Positions 30,390 to 39,100 of a DNA stretch of 64,000 bases are shown here, piece by piece. Every line of letters begins with the position of its first letter. Within the stretch, counting starts at the first letter, position 1. The DNA is from Candidatus Wallbacteria bacterium (lineage in GTDB: Bacteria; Muiribacteriota; UBA6191; JACPRK01). The DNA lies in NCBI GenBank assembly GCA_016213845.1, contig JACQZN010000060.1, positions 1 through 64,000 of the forward strand, written 5' to 3'. The notes under the pieces are model-generated. The model saw nothing but the letters and a program-made list of their open reading frames with translations. It made no database searches and was not told the origin of the DNA. Both the position numbers and the translations under genes were made by a program.

Positions 30390-32759
30390 ATGGCAGCCGT
30401 GAACAAGAACAGGCGTTCCTACACCGCGCGAGGATGGCGCAGGGGCGTTGCCGTCATCCTGGTCGTCCTGATCGTGATCGCCGCGATCATCACGGCCCTG
30501 CAGATTTACTCCTTCAGCCGCAACGTCTACCGCAACACGGCGCGCAGCTCCTTCGGCACCACGGCCGAGTACCTTGCCGAGGCCGCCGTCGAGGAAGGTT
30601 TCTGGCTCTTGCAGACCGAGTGCAACAAGCCGGGCTCGGAGCTCCACCGGATCTTCCGGGAGCAGCAGTCGGAGGGCGTCGTCCCGTACGCCTACCAGCC
30701 GGACCGGCTCTTCGCCCGCATGCAGGCGCCCGAGAGCGCCGAGACGTTCAAGCCCTACCCGATCGACCGCATCGAGACCTCCATGGAGATCCGCTTTTCG
30801 AGAGAGTCGGTTCATCCAATGGAGCCTTTCGAGCGTTCGGGTGAGGTGCAGCTGACGGCCGTCGTCCGGCCGCTCTGGGGGCGGGGCGAGGAGACCTACC
30901 GGCGCGTGCAGGCCCGGAAGCCCTTCCGCGTGCAGCTCATCACGCCGCCCCAGACCTATGACCGCCGGGCACTGACGCTCTACAAGCCCGACTACATCAA
31001 CGGCGCCTCCAAGCAGGCGCTCGACACCGACATCATCGAGCCGACCAACAAGGCCATCGACGACACCAACACGCTCAATAACGGCTACGAGACAGCCGTC
31101 AACGATCGCCGCACCAAGGTCAACTCGTGCAGCACCTGCAAGCAGACGCAGAAGTTCATGAAGATGACCATCTCGTCCGGGGCCCGCATCCCGGCCGACT
31201 TCTTCAAGGACGAGTCGATCCTGATCGGCAACCCCGACCGCAACCCGCTCGAGAAGCTCTCCGACTTCAACTACGAGAGCATCCTGCGGGACATGTTCCC
31301 GCCGCTCTACCAGATCTACCAGACGATCTACACGGTCTCGAACATCAACTTGCAGGTCTACCGCGTGATCGGCATCGTCTTGATAATCACCGACATGCTT
31401 CGCTACGTCCCGTACGTCGGCCAGGCGATGCAGGCGATCCACACGGCGCTCGACGCCGTCGCAACGGCTCAGGAGATGATCGGCAAGATCACGGTCATCG
31501 CCCTGAAGGTCATCCTCGAGGGCGTCATCATCGGCCAGCCGACGGACGCCTTGCGGGAAGCCGGCAAGGGCAACTTCGCCCCCGCGCTCGACGGCATCCA
31601 GACCAGCGTCTCCGACGTCCAGGCCAGCGGTGCGCTCGACAAGATGAAGGGCGAGGGCACCAAGCTCGAGAGTTCCGGCGGCAAGGCCAACGCCGCGCTC
31701 GCCTCCGACTCCGGCGCGACCGGCTCGGCTACGCCCGGCGGCACGAATCCGGGCACCGGCGCTGGCACGGGCGCTGGCACCGGAACCGGCACGAGTCCGG
31801 CCCCTGCCTCGGGGCAGCCGGCGAGCGACCAGGCGCGGCTCGACCAGGTCCAGAAGGACAAGGTGTTCTTCGAGAAGGCCAAGCAGGACGATCCCGAGGC
31901 CAAGGAGAAGGCCGCGGGCTACGAGAAGCGTTTCAAGGGGCTCGACGGCCTGAAAAACGAGATCAACGCCGACAACATCATGGGCTTGCTCGGGGGCATG
32001 ATGAGCAAGGGGGAGTTCGCCAAGGCCGGCCCGCTCGACAAGCTCGGCACCGACTCCGACATGGCGATGCTCACCGGCCTCATCAAGGGCTTCGTCAAAG
32101 GCCACCGCGCCTACTACAGCACCGAGCTGCTCCCGGGCGGCGACCTCTACGCCTACTTCGCCCGCGAGATGACCAAGTTTTACGAGGAGTTCTACCTGCA
32201 ACGGGCCAGCTTCGTCTTGCGCGATCAGGCCGAGTGGGATGCCTTCCTCGCTCGCCACCGGGACACCGGCGTCAACGGGATCGTCTACGTCGGCCGCCCG
32301 GCCGCCGCCAGCTCCGACCCGGCGCCGGCCACCACCCCGCTGGTCGTCGACCTGGACGGCTTCCGAGGAAAGGCTGTCCTCTACTCCACGGACGGATTCG
32401 AGATCAAGGCGGCCACGCTCAAGGACCCCCAGGTGGACACGCTGTCGCTGGTCACCCCGGGCAACATCAAGCTCCCCACGGGCCAGATCCAGGCCGCCCT
32501 GGCCGCCGTTCCGCGCGACGCCTCGGGACCAGGCGAGGGCGGCGCGGTCGAGTTCTCCGGCGACGCCGACCTCTTCGGAAGCCTGCTGGTCCGCCGCTAC
32601 ACGGTCGACGACAACAAGCGCACCGGCCCGAAGAGCGTCAAGGGCAAACTCGAGTTCAACCCGCTCCTGAGCGCCGAGGGCCCGAAGGGCTTCCGCACCT
32701 CGCACCTGTGGGTCACCTTCAGCCCCGTCGAACGCGGCCGGGAGGTCTTCCTCAAATGA
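30390..32759 (+). CDS. large pseudopilin-like protein, PilX/GspK type
   Basis: 789 aa. The basic leader MAAVNKNRRSYTARGWRRG precedes the hydrophobic helix VAVILVVLIVIAAIITALQI and then GTTAEYLAEAAVEEGFWLL, as in PilX/GspK N-termini; mature Glu5 is missing. Residues ~330-400 hold additional hydrophobic helices, and a Gly/Thr/Ala/Pro-rich linker lies near 440-480. The rest is soluble and mixed. It heads a run of pilin-like genes and resembles the 619-aa protein at 16817. Probable minor component at a pilus or pseudopilus tip. Confidence 0.7.
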   Translation: MAAVNKNRRSYTARGWRRGVAVILVVLIVIAAIITALQIYSFSRNVYRNTARSSFGTTAEYLAEAAVEEGFWLLQTECNKPGSELHRIFREQQSEGVVPYAYQPDRLFARMQAPESAETFKPYPIDRIETSMEIRFSRESVHPMEPFERSGEVQLTAVVRPLWGRGEETYRRVQARKPFRVQLITPPQTYDRRALTLYKPDYINGASKQALDTDIIEPTNKAIDDTNTLNNGYETAVNDRRTKVNSCSTCKQTQKFMKMTISSGARIPADFFKDESILIGNPDRNPLEKLSDFNYESILRDMFPPLYQIYQTIYTVSNINLQVYRVIGIVLIITDMLRYVPYVGQAMQAIHTALDAVATAQEMIGKITVIALKVILEGVIIGQPTDALREAGKGNFAPALDGIQTSVSDVQASGALDKMKGEGTKLESSGGKANAALASDSGATGSATPGGTNPGTGAGTGAGTGTGTSPAPASGQPASDQARLDQVQKDKVFFEKAKQDDPEAKEKAAGYEKRFKGLDGLKNEINADNIMGLLGGMMSKGEFAKAGPLDKLGTDSDMAMLTGLIKGFVKGHRAYYSTELLPGGDLYAYFAREMTKFYEEFYLQRASFVLRDQAEWDAFLARHRDTGVNGIVYVGRPAAASSDPAPATTPLVVDLDGFRGKAVLYSTDGFEIKAATLKDPQVDTLSLVTPGNIKLPTGQIQAALAAVPRDASGPGEGGAVEFSGDADLFGSLLVRRYTVDDNKRTGPKSVKGKLEFNPLLSAEGPKGFRTSHLWVTFSPVERGREVFLK

Positions 32760-32780
32760 CCTCGTGGAGACGATGACTCC

Positions 32781-33293
32781 TTGACCTGCACGAACCCAAG
32801 CCTCCGGCGCGGCATGACGCTGGTCGAGATCGTCATCGCGCTCGTCGTCCTGGGGCTCTGCCTCATCCCGACCATCGGCCTCTTCAACCTGGGCTACGAA
32901 TCGGCCACGCTCAGCGAGGACCGCATCTACGCCGAGACGCTCGCCAGCCGCGTCATCGAGGTGTGGAACGGGCGAACCTACGAGGCGCTGCTCGAGATGG
33001 TCGGCAAGCCAGACAACACCGTCGTCGAGGCCGTCTTCGGCACCGACAAGAAGCAGGACTGGTTCGAACGGCTGCCCGAGTACGCCCGCAACCTGAGCGT
33101 GGGCCGCGATTTCTTCCAGGGCACCCTCGAGGTCGTCGAGGTCGACAAGGGGCTGCTCTCGCTCGAGGTCTCAATCCGCTGGACCGTGCTCGAAGGCGGC
33201 ATGAAGGGCGAGACGCGCCAGTTCAAGCTCCTGGCCTTCCGCTCCCGGGAAGACCTGAGCGTCGACAGCCAGGAAGGAGACACCCTCGAGTGA
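32781..33293 (+). CDS. type IV pilin/pseudopilin-like protein (PilV/GspI type)
   Basis: 170 aa from a TTG start. The leader LTCTNPSLRRG is followed by the class III cleavage site G|MTLVEIVIALVVLGLCLIPT: processing by prepilin peptidase and methylation at Met1, with Glu5 present for assembly. The C-terminal domain is beta-rich and about 120 aa. AGGAAGGAG inside its 3' end serves the next gene, whose GTG overlaps its TGA. Confidence 0.85.
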   Translation: MTCTNPSLRRGMTLVEIVIALVVLGLCLIPTIGLFNLGYESATLSEDRIYAETLASRVIEVWNGRTYEALLEMVGKPDNTVVEAVFGTDKKQDWFERLPEYARNLSVGRDFFQGTLEVVEVDKGLLSLEVSIRWTVLEGGMKGETRQFKLLAFRSREDLSVDSQEGDTLE

Positions 33294-34090
33294 GCCCACA
33301 GGGTGGTACTTCAGCTCGTCCTGGGGGTTTCACCCCCAGACCCCCACCAAGGGGGGACTCCCCCCTTGGAACCCCATTTGATGCGGGTTCTCCTCCAATC
33401 GCGACTCCTCGGACTCTCCGAGATTCAGCAGGTGTTTCGAACTGTCCGAACGCCGCACCCTATCGGGGGTCCAGGGGGCCATTGGCCCCTTGGCCGGGGT
33501 TCGGGGGCAGAGCCCCTGACAGGACTAAGTACCACCAGCATTCCCATGGACACAGGGGCTTTACCTTCTTCGAGATCTGCATCGTGGTGCTGCTCGCGGC
33601 GATCGTCATCGGCCTGCTCGGGACCTTCGTCTGGCGCAACGCCCGCACCTCGCGCGCCACCGACCGCAAGCTGCAGGCAATCAGCGCCGTCCACTACCTG
33701 CAGGGCCGGCTTCGGCGCGACATGAAGGGGGCCCGCGACTTTGCGATCGACGACGACGGCCACAGGCTGTCGATCCTCGACCAGCAGGACCGCAAGCGCG
33801 TTTACCAGTACGACCCGAAGGAGCGCACTCTGACCCTGCCCGACCTGCTCGACCCGGCCGTCACCGTGACCTACGAGCTGGCGCGATTCCGCGAGGTCCT
33901 TTTCACGGCCGACGCCGACGGCGGCGGCATCACCTACGTCATCAGCGCCGTGCCCTACCACGAGCGCGGCGGCCAGCTGACCGAGCAGGAGATCGGCTGG
34001 GGCGCCGCCATCGCCGGTCGCGTCGGGCTCTCGGCGCGGATCCAGTCGTCCCACTACCCGGGCGCCAACATGCAGGGCCTGATGCAGTAG
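33290..34090 (+). CDS. PilW/GspJ-like pseudopilin with repeat element in its leader
   Basis: 266 aa from the GTG overlapping the previous stop (GTGA) and preceded by AGGAAGGAGA nine bases upstream. The first four codons (VSPQ) are followed by a 235-bp repeat element plus a 2-bp target duplication, which together add exactly 79 codons. The original leader then resumes as HSHGHRG|FTFFEICIVVLLAAIVIGLLG, with Glu5 of the mature pilin intact. Without the insert the leader would be 11 residues. After peptidase cleavage the mature protein would be unchanged if the long leader is tolerated. The remainder (VWRNARTSRATDRKLQAI...) matches minor pseudopilins of the J/W type. Confidence 0.8.
   Translation: MSPQGGTSARPGGFTPRPPPRGDSPLGTPFDAGSPPIATPRTLRDSAGVSNCPNAAPYRGSRGPLAPWPGFGGRAPDRTKYHQHSHGHRGFTFFEICIVVLLAAIVIGLLGTFVWRNARTSRATDRKLQAISAVHYLQGRLRRDMKGARDFAIDDDGHRLSILDQQDRKRVYQYDPKERTLTLPDLLDPAVTVTYELARFREVLFTADADGGGITYVISAVPYHERGGQLTEQEIGWGAAIAGRVGLSARIQSSHYPGANMQGLMQ
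33302..33536. mobile_element. fold-back MITE-like element, copy A
   Basis: Ends are GGTGGTACTT and AAGTACCACC (perfect inverted repeats), followed inward by GTCCTG/CAGGAC and by ~75-bp imperfect inverted arms rich in GGGGG/CCCCC runs. The flanks show a 2-bp duplication AG (33300-33301 and 33537-33538). It has no coding capacity of its own. Confidence 0.8.
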
Positions 34091-34105
34091 GATCGGCACC
34101 GGCAG

Positions 34106-34657
34106 ATGAGCGGCATCCTGATCGTCAGCGGGAGACCGCGGCCGCCCAGGCTCACGGCGACCGTGAAGGACGCCGTTCCCCCGCCCCCTCGGGAGCTGCC
34201 GCGCATCAACCCCGTCATCCCGGGCACGCTCGTGGCCGTGACCTTGGGCGTCGTCTACTTCAGCGGCCTCATCCAGATCGACGTCACGCCACTCCAGACG
34301 GCGGAGAGGAAGCCGGAGACCGGCGCAGCGCCCGCCAAGGTCAAAGCAGTCGTCCGGCGCGCCCCGGAGAAGCTCCCCGACCGCCCGTTCTCCCCCGACG
34401 ACCCCTCGGGGCTCGTCGCCCAGGTCCGCCGCCTGGCCTTCTCGGTCGCCCGCGACCCGACCACGCCGTACAACTTCGAAGACCGCCTCGCCTCGCTTCG
34501 TTCCTTCTTCGCCATCCTCACCTCCGTGGACCGCTCCGCCCTCTTCGGCGTCACCGAGTTCTCCGAAGTGGAGCAAGTCCTGCGCGCCACCGACCCCAAG
34601 GCCGTCTGCAAGATGCTCGACCGGCTGCTCATGCGCTTGCAGTTCGCTTTTCACTGA
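34106..34657 (+). CDS. membrane-anchored protein of the pilin operon, unknown function
   Basis: 183 aa. A proline-rich cytoplasmic N-terminus (residues 1-37) is followed by one hydrophobic segment (PGTLVAVTLGVVYFSGLI), then a soluble C-terminal domain ending ATDPKAVCKMLDRLLMRLQFAFH. Topology recalls PilP/GspC-like bitopic assembly proteins, but no motif confirms this. It lies 15 bases after the pseudopilin gene, so it is likely the last gene of that operon. Confidence 0.6.
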   Translation: MSGILIVSGRPRPPRLTATVKDAVPPPPRELPRINPVIPGTLVAVTLGVVYFSGLIQIDVTPLQTAERKPETGAAPAKVKAVVRRAPEKLPDRPFSPDDPSGLVAQVRRLAFSVARDPTTPYNFEDRLASLRSFFAILTSVDRSALFGVTEFSEVEQVLRATDPKAVCKMLDRLLMRLQFAFH

Positions 34658-34738
34658 GCGCGCCAAACTCGAGCGGACGTGAGCCCGGACGGCACGGGGC
34701 CGGGTCTTGTTGGCCCCCGCCCGCACTATCTCTCACCG

Positions 34739-34747
34739 TGGTAGATT
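34739..34747 (+). promoter_or_regulatory. extended -10 immediately before the Rpn-family gene
   Basis: TGG-TAGATT ends six bases before the GTG at 34754. The position predicts a transcript starting at or next to the start codon. Confidence 0.45.
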
Positions 34748-34753
34748 GAAGCC

Positions 34754-35662
34754 GTGGTACGAGTTTCGCTTCTCAACGACGTCATCTTCAAGATCGTCTT
34801 CGGCTCCGAAGAGGGGCGTCCGCTCTTGAAGTCGCTCCTCAACGCCGTGCTGGAGCACTCTGGAGAGGTGCCGATGGCCGAGGTGGAGCTCCTGAATCCG
34901 AATCTCGACAAGGCGCACCTGCTCGAGAAGGGTGTCTTGCTCGACGTCAAGGCCCGCGACGACCAGGGCAGGCTCTACAACATCGAAGTCCAGGTGGCTT
35001 CGGAGCCGGCCTACGTCGAGCGGGCTCTGTACTACGTGGCGCGCCTCTTCGGAGACCAGTTGGGGAGAGGCGAGAGCTACCGGCAGTTGGCGCGGACCAT
35101 CGGAATCTCGCTGGTCGATTTCGTCCTGTTTCCGGAGTTCGACGAGGTCCACAGTCGTTACCGGCTCCACGATGCGGCGCACGGGCGAGAGCTGACCGAC
35201 GTGCTGGAGTTGCACTTCATCGAGCTCAAGAAGTTCCGGCGCGACCAGCCCGAGAAACTGCGCAGCCGTTTCGAACAGTGGCTCCACCTGCTGGAGTTCG
35301 GAGAGCAATACGAACGAGAGGGTGAGCCACTGCCCGACTCGTTGGCCAGGGAGGAGGAGATCGACATGGCTGTTCAGGCAATGCGGAAAGCCTACGCGCG
35401 TAGCGATGTTCGAGAGATGATGGAGCTGCTCAACAAGGCCGACCACGACTGGGCGACCCGGCTAGAGACGGCCGAGATGAGGGGGCTCGAGAAGGGACTC
35501 GAGAAAGGACGGCAGGAAGGACGGCAAGAGGGGATGGAGAAGGGGAGCGAGACGGCCACTGTCGAGATTGCCAAACGGATGTTGCATGCCGGGTTGCCGC
35601 TCGAGACCGTGGAACAGGTCACGGGGATGTCCAGGGAAAAGCTCGAATCGCTCAAGTCGTGA
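34754..35662 (+). CDS. Rpn/PDDEXK-family nuclease (transposase-like)
   Basis: 302 aa from GTG. SLLNDVIFKIVFGSEEGRPLLKSLLNAVL and GVLLDVKARDDQGRLYNIEVQV are the conserved opening and the PD-(D/E)xK core (Asp, then Glu-x-Gln) of the PDDEXK_2/Rpn family, once annotated as transposases and including recombination-promoting nucleases. The middle part (VDFVLFPEFDEVHSRY) also fits. A charged low-complexity tract EKGLEKGRQEGRQEGMEKG precedes a C-terminal helical motif (LPLETVEQVTGMSREKLESLK), typical of this family. It is a lone gene with its own promoter; such genes are often mobile or multi-copy. Confidence 0.88.
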   Translation: MVRVSLLNDVIFKIVFGSEEGRPLLKSLLNAVLEHSGEVPMAEVELLNPNLDKAHLLEKGVLLDVKARDDQGRLYNIEVQVASEPAYVERALYYVARLFGDQLGRGESYRQLARTIGISLVDFVLFPEFDEVHSRYRLHDAAHGRELTDVLELHFIELKKFRRDQPEKLRSRFEQWLHLLEFGEQYEREGEPLPDSLAREEEIDMAVQAMRKAYARSDVREMMELLNKADHDWATRLETAEMRGLEKGLEKGRQEGRQEGMEKGSETATVEIAKRMLHAGLPLETVEQVTGMSREKLESLKS

Positions 35663-36160
35663 GCGCCCGGTACGGTGATGGTGCCGGAGGAGCCTGTGAA
35701 AAGGAGGGAACGGATATCGCGCTGAGGGCTTGCAAGGACGCGTCTGCCAGCCAGCAGGTCTGGTCTTTACCGTAGGCGTGCCACAAGGCCGAGACGCTCT
35801 CGTCTTCGTCCGATTTCTCGGCGGGGCGAGAAGGGCTTCTCCAGTTACTCCACGCGTCCTTGTCCTCGTGCTGTCGCCAGTACCCCGTCGGAGTGGAGCA
35901 GCCGCTTCAGCCAGACTGCGACCGTCCATGCGGCCTTCGCCAGTCGATAATGGGCTCGGCCTCCGAGGCGTTGTTTTTCGAGGCTTGCTCGGCGTTCACT
36001 CACGGCACGGCCCGAGGACTTGCTCACCATCCTGAAGATTGCTTTGTCGATGAGCTGCAGGTCATCGGTCTCCCCCCTCCCTTCCATCCAAGCTACAAGG
36101 CGCCCGGCTGTTACCTTGGTGGGACTGTCCCCCACTGGATGCACGTCCATCCTGGACGCC
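35663..36160. other. intergenic stretch without a convincing gene
   Basis: About 500 bases between the Rpn gene and the mosaic lipase gene. A minus-strand frame of 101 codons (35845-36150; AGRLVAWMEGRGETDDLQLIDKAI near its start) is open but has no recognised family and no clear ribosome site. It may be a decayed gene fragment. Base composition is less GC-rich than the neighbours. Confidence 0.4.
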
Positions 36161-39100
36161 CTAGCGCGCTACGCGGAAACCCACCGAGAACGGGGAACCG
36201 AACCGAGATGTCGGTGGTTGATTGCCTCGCGCCGAAGTCCGCAAGAATCCGAGCACGTCGCTGCCAGAGTTGCTGCTCCAGCCACCCCCACGAATACATC
36301 GATGGACTCGCGCATCCAAGGGACCCGTTGGATCACTCCACTCAGGTTGCTGTCCGTAGTAGGAGGGATCGTACCAGTCGAAGCACCACTCCCAGACATT
36401 TCCAAGCATGTCGAGGGCTCCCACAGGCGACGTGCCATTTGCGCGAGGAGACAGAGCTCCGGCACCGAACGATTCGACCGGAGCCGTGTACCGGAAGCCA
36501 TCGTCGCTGCCGTCGGTTCCGGCGTAGTAGTTCGCCCTATACACGTTCTCGGCATTTGCCAATTCATTGCCCCATGGGTACGTTCGTGCTGCTGTTCCCC
36601 GAGCTGCCTGCTCCCATTGCGCCTCGGTTGGCAACGCGAGTCCAGCCCAAGCGCAGTACGCATATGAGTCGTACCAGTCCAGGATAATGACTGGACTCGC
36701 GTCCGCGTCGCTATACTGCGAGTATGCGGTACTGTCCCAGTCACCTGGCGTGTGGTTCTTGCTCGCCCCCTCGTTAGGATGATGCCCTTGATGTTGCGTA
36801 GGGCCCTTCGGATCTGCTGTTGCTGCAAGAAACGCCCGGTATTGCGCGTTGGTCACCTCGTACTTCCCAATCAGGTAAGTAGAGAGCATCACAGTGTGTT
36901 GAGGAACCTCGCTCTGAAAGTTCTGCCCTCCATACTGCGTAACCAACGCATCGACCTGAGCCTGTGTCGATCCCATCGTGAAGCTGCCCGCCGGGATCTC
37001 GATCAGCACGCTTCCGTCCTTCTCGTTGACGTACTCCATGAACCCCTGCGCATTCATCACCAGCGGGGTCAAACCCTCACCACCGCCGCCACCAGTGGGG
37101 CTCACGGTCAGCGTCAATGAGCGATCGTCCCTGCCGCCGCCGTTGGCCGCGCGCACGGTGAACGTGGCGGTGAGCGGCTGAGGCACCGTGCCTGTCAGCT
37201 CGCCCGCCGCCGTCAGCGTCAGGCCCTGCGGCAGCGGTTGCGATCCGGGTGCAAGGCCCCACACGATCGGCAGCGAGCCCGACGCCGCCAGCATCACCCG
37301 GTAGGACTGGCTGGCCACCGCGCCTGTCAGGTTCGTGGTCGTGATCTGCGGCGCCGTGAACTCCGACGCCGTCCGCTTCGACTCCAGGAAGGCATGGATG
37401 GCCGCCACCACGTCCGGGTCGTAGTAAATCTCCTGGTGGTCCCGGCCGGTGAAGACAGCCACCTTGTCCGTGTCGCCGTCAAAGTCGATATCCTCCCCGG
37501 CCGCCGACGCGGGGGCGATCAACCCGCGCGCCGTGCCGCTGGCCCGCCCCACCAGCCCGTCGAAATCGAGCGCGCGCCGGCCCAGGAAGAGGCCCATCAG
37601 CCGGCGCACCAGCTCCGTCTTTCTCCTCAGCAGGTTTGCGGCATCCAGGGCCGCCGCCAGCTCCAGCGCCTTCGACTTAACCAAGTTCGCCGCCGCGCAG
37701 TCCATCCCCGTCAACGCCACGTCCGCGGCGCCCAGTCCGGCCGCCACCCCGGCCCGCGCCGCGTCTGCGACGCAGCTTTGCACCGTCTCGCACCCCACGA
37801 GGCTGGCCGACGCCAGCCCCGAAGCGAGCCCGGAGAGCCCCGAGAGCAGCGGATGCTCCAGCGCTTGCGCCAGCGGGCGGTAGCACTCCAGGAACGACCC
37901 GCACTCCACCGCCGGGATCACCGCGAACCGCCGGTTCAGCACTTCCCGCGTCCGATCCACGCAGTCATAGCCCAGCGCCAGTTCGGCCTTCGTCGTCTCG
38001 TCCAGCACCAGCGGGTGGAGCAGCCTGTAGGGATCGGCCTCTCCGCCGAACAGCGCCACGATCCGGTCCCGGTAGCGGTCCCGTCCGGGCGCCCCCGGCT
38101 CGTCGTACGACCCCGATGCCGCGTTGAACACCTTCAAGCGTTCGTTGACCGTCGCCCCCAGAAACCGCTCCCGCGCCCCGATCAATCCGTCGGCGTTGTC
38201 CGATACCAGCGAACGACGCCCCGCGCCCGGCGGAAAGAGGATCGTCGCCAGGCCGCTCGGGACCAGCGCTTTCTTGGGGTCGAGACTGCTCCCGGGACTC
38301 TCCAGGTAATCGAGCAGACTGGCCGCGAACGTGCCGTGGTGCGGCGTCGCCAGCGTCACCAGGTACCGGACCCGCTCCCCCAGCTTCACGCCCGGCGCGA
38401 TCTCCTTGTTCATCGCGAACCGGCTCACCAGACCGCCCGCGCTGTGCGCGATCACGATCAGCTCACGGCCTGCCCGGGCGCCCCGGTCGAGGATCTCGCG
38501 CTTCACGTCGGCGGCCATCACCTCGCCTCGGCGCTCCAGGTCGTCGCAGGTCGGCCAGAGATAGTAGTAGAACTTGTACCGCCTCTGGAGGGCCTCGAAG
38601 CGCGCCTGCGCCGCCGGATCGGCCCCGCGCTCGTTGTATGAGCCGAGGTCCAGAAACTGGCCGCCGCTCTCCAGGTAACGGTGGTGCTCCACGGTCCCGC
38701 GCAGGCCGTCCCAGAGGCCGGTCTTGTTGGCCTCCGCCCGCACCTTCGCGCTGGCGGTCACGCCCGTCAGAAGCGCGCGCGCCGCCGAGCCCAGGTTGCG
38801 GTAGACCTCCTCGCCCTGATAGCCGTGAATCAGCACCACCGGGCTGCGCTCGCCCATCTCCAGGGTGTCCAGTGGCCTGAGACTGGTTCCCTTGTCCACG
38901 CAAAGCGAATCCTGCAGCACGACGACGGTCACTCGCCGCTCCAGCTCCGCCAGACTGCTTTGCGCCCGCTGCTTCACGGAGGCGGCCACCTTGCGCAGAT
39001 CTTCCTTGAGCTGGGCCACGGTCCTTCCGGCCGCCCGGCCCTCCTCCAGGATGCGCTGGGCGGCGCTCCGGACGCGGGCCCGCGCCCGTTGCAGAAGCGT

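Noticed and set aside
34754..35662. Insertion sequence around the Rpn-family gene
   Set aside because: No terminal inverted repeats or target duplication found; the family is now viewed as nucleases rather than classical transposases.
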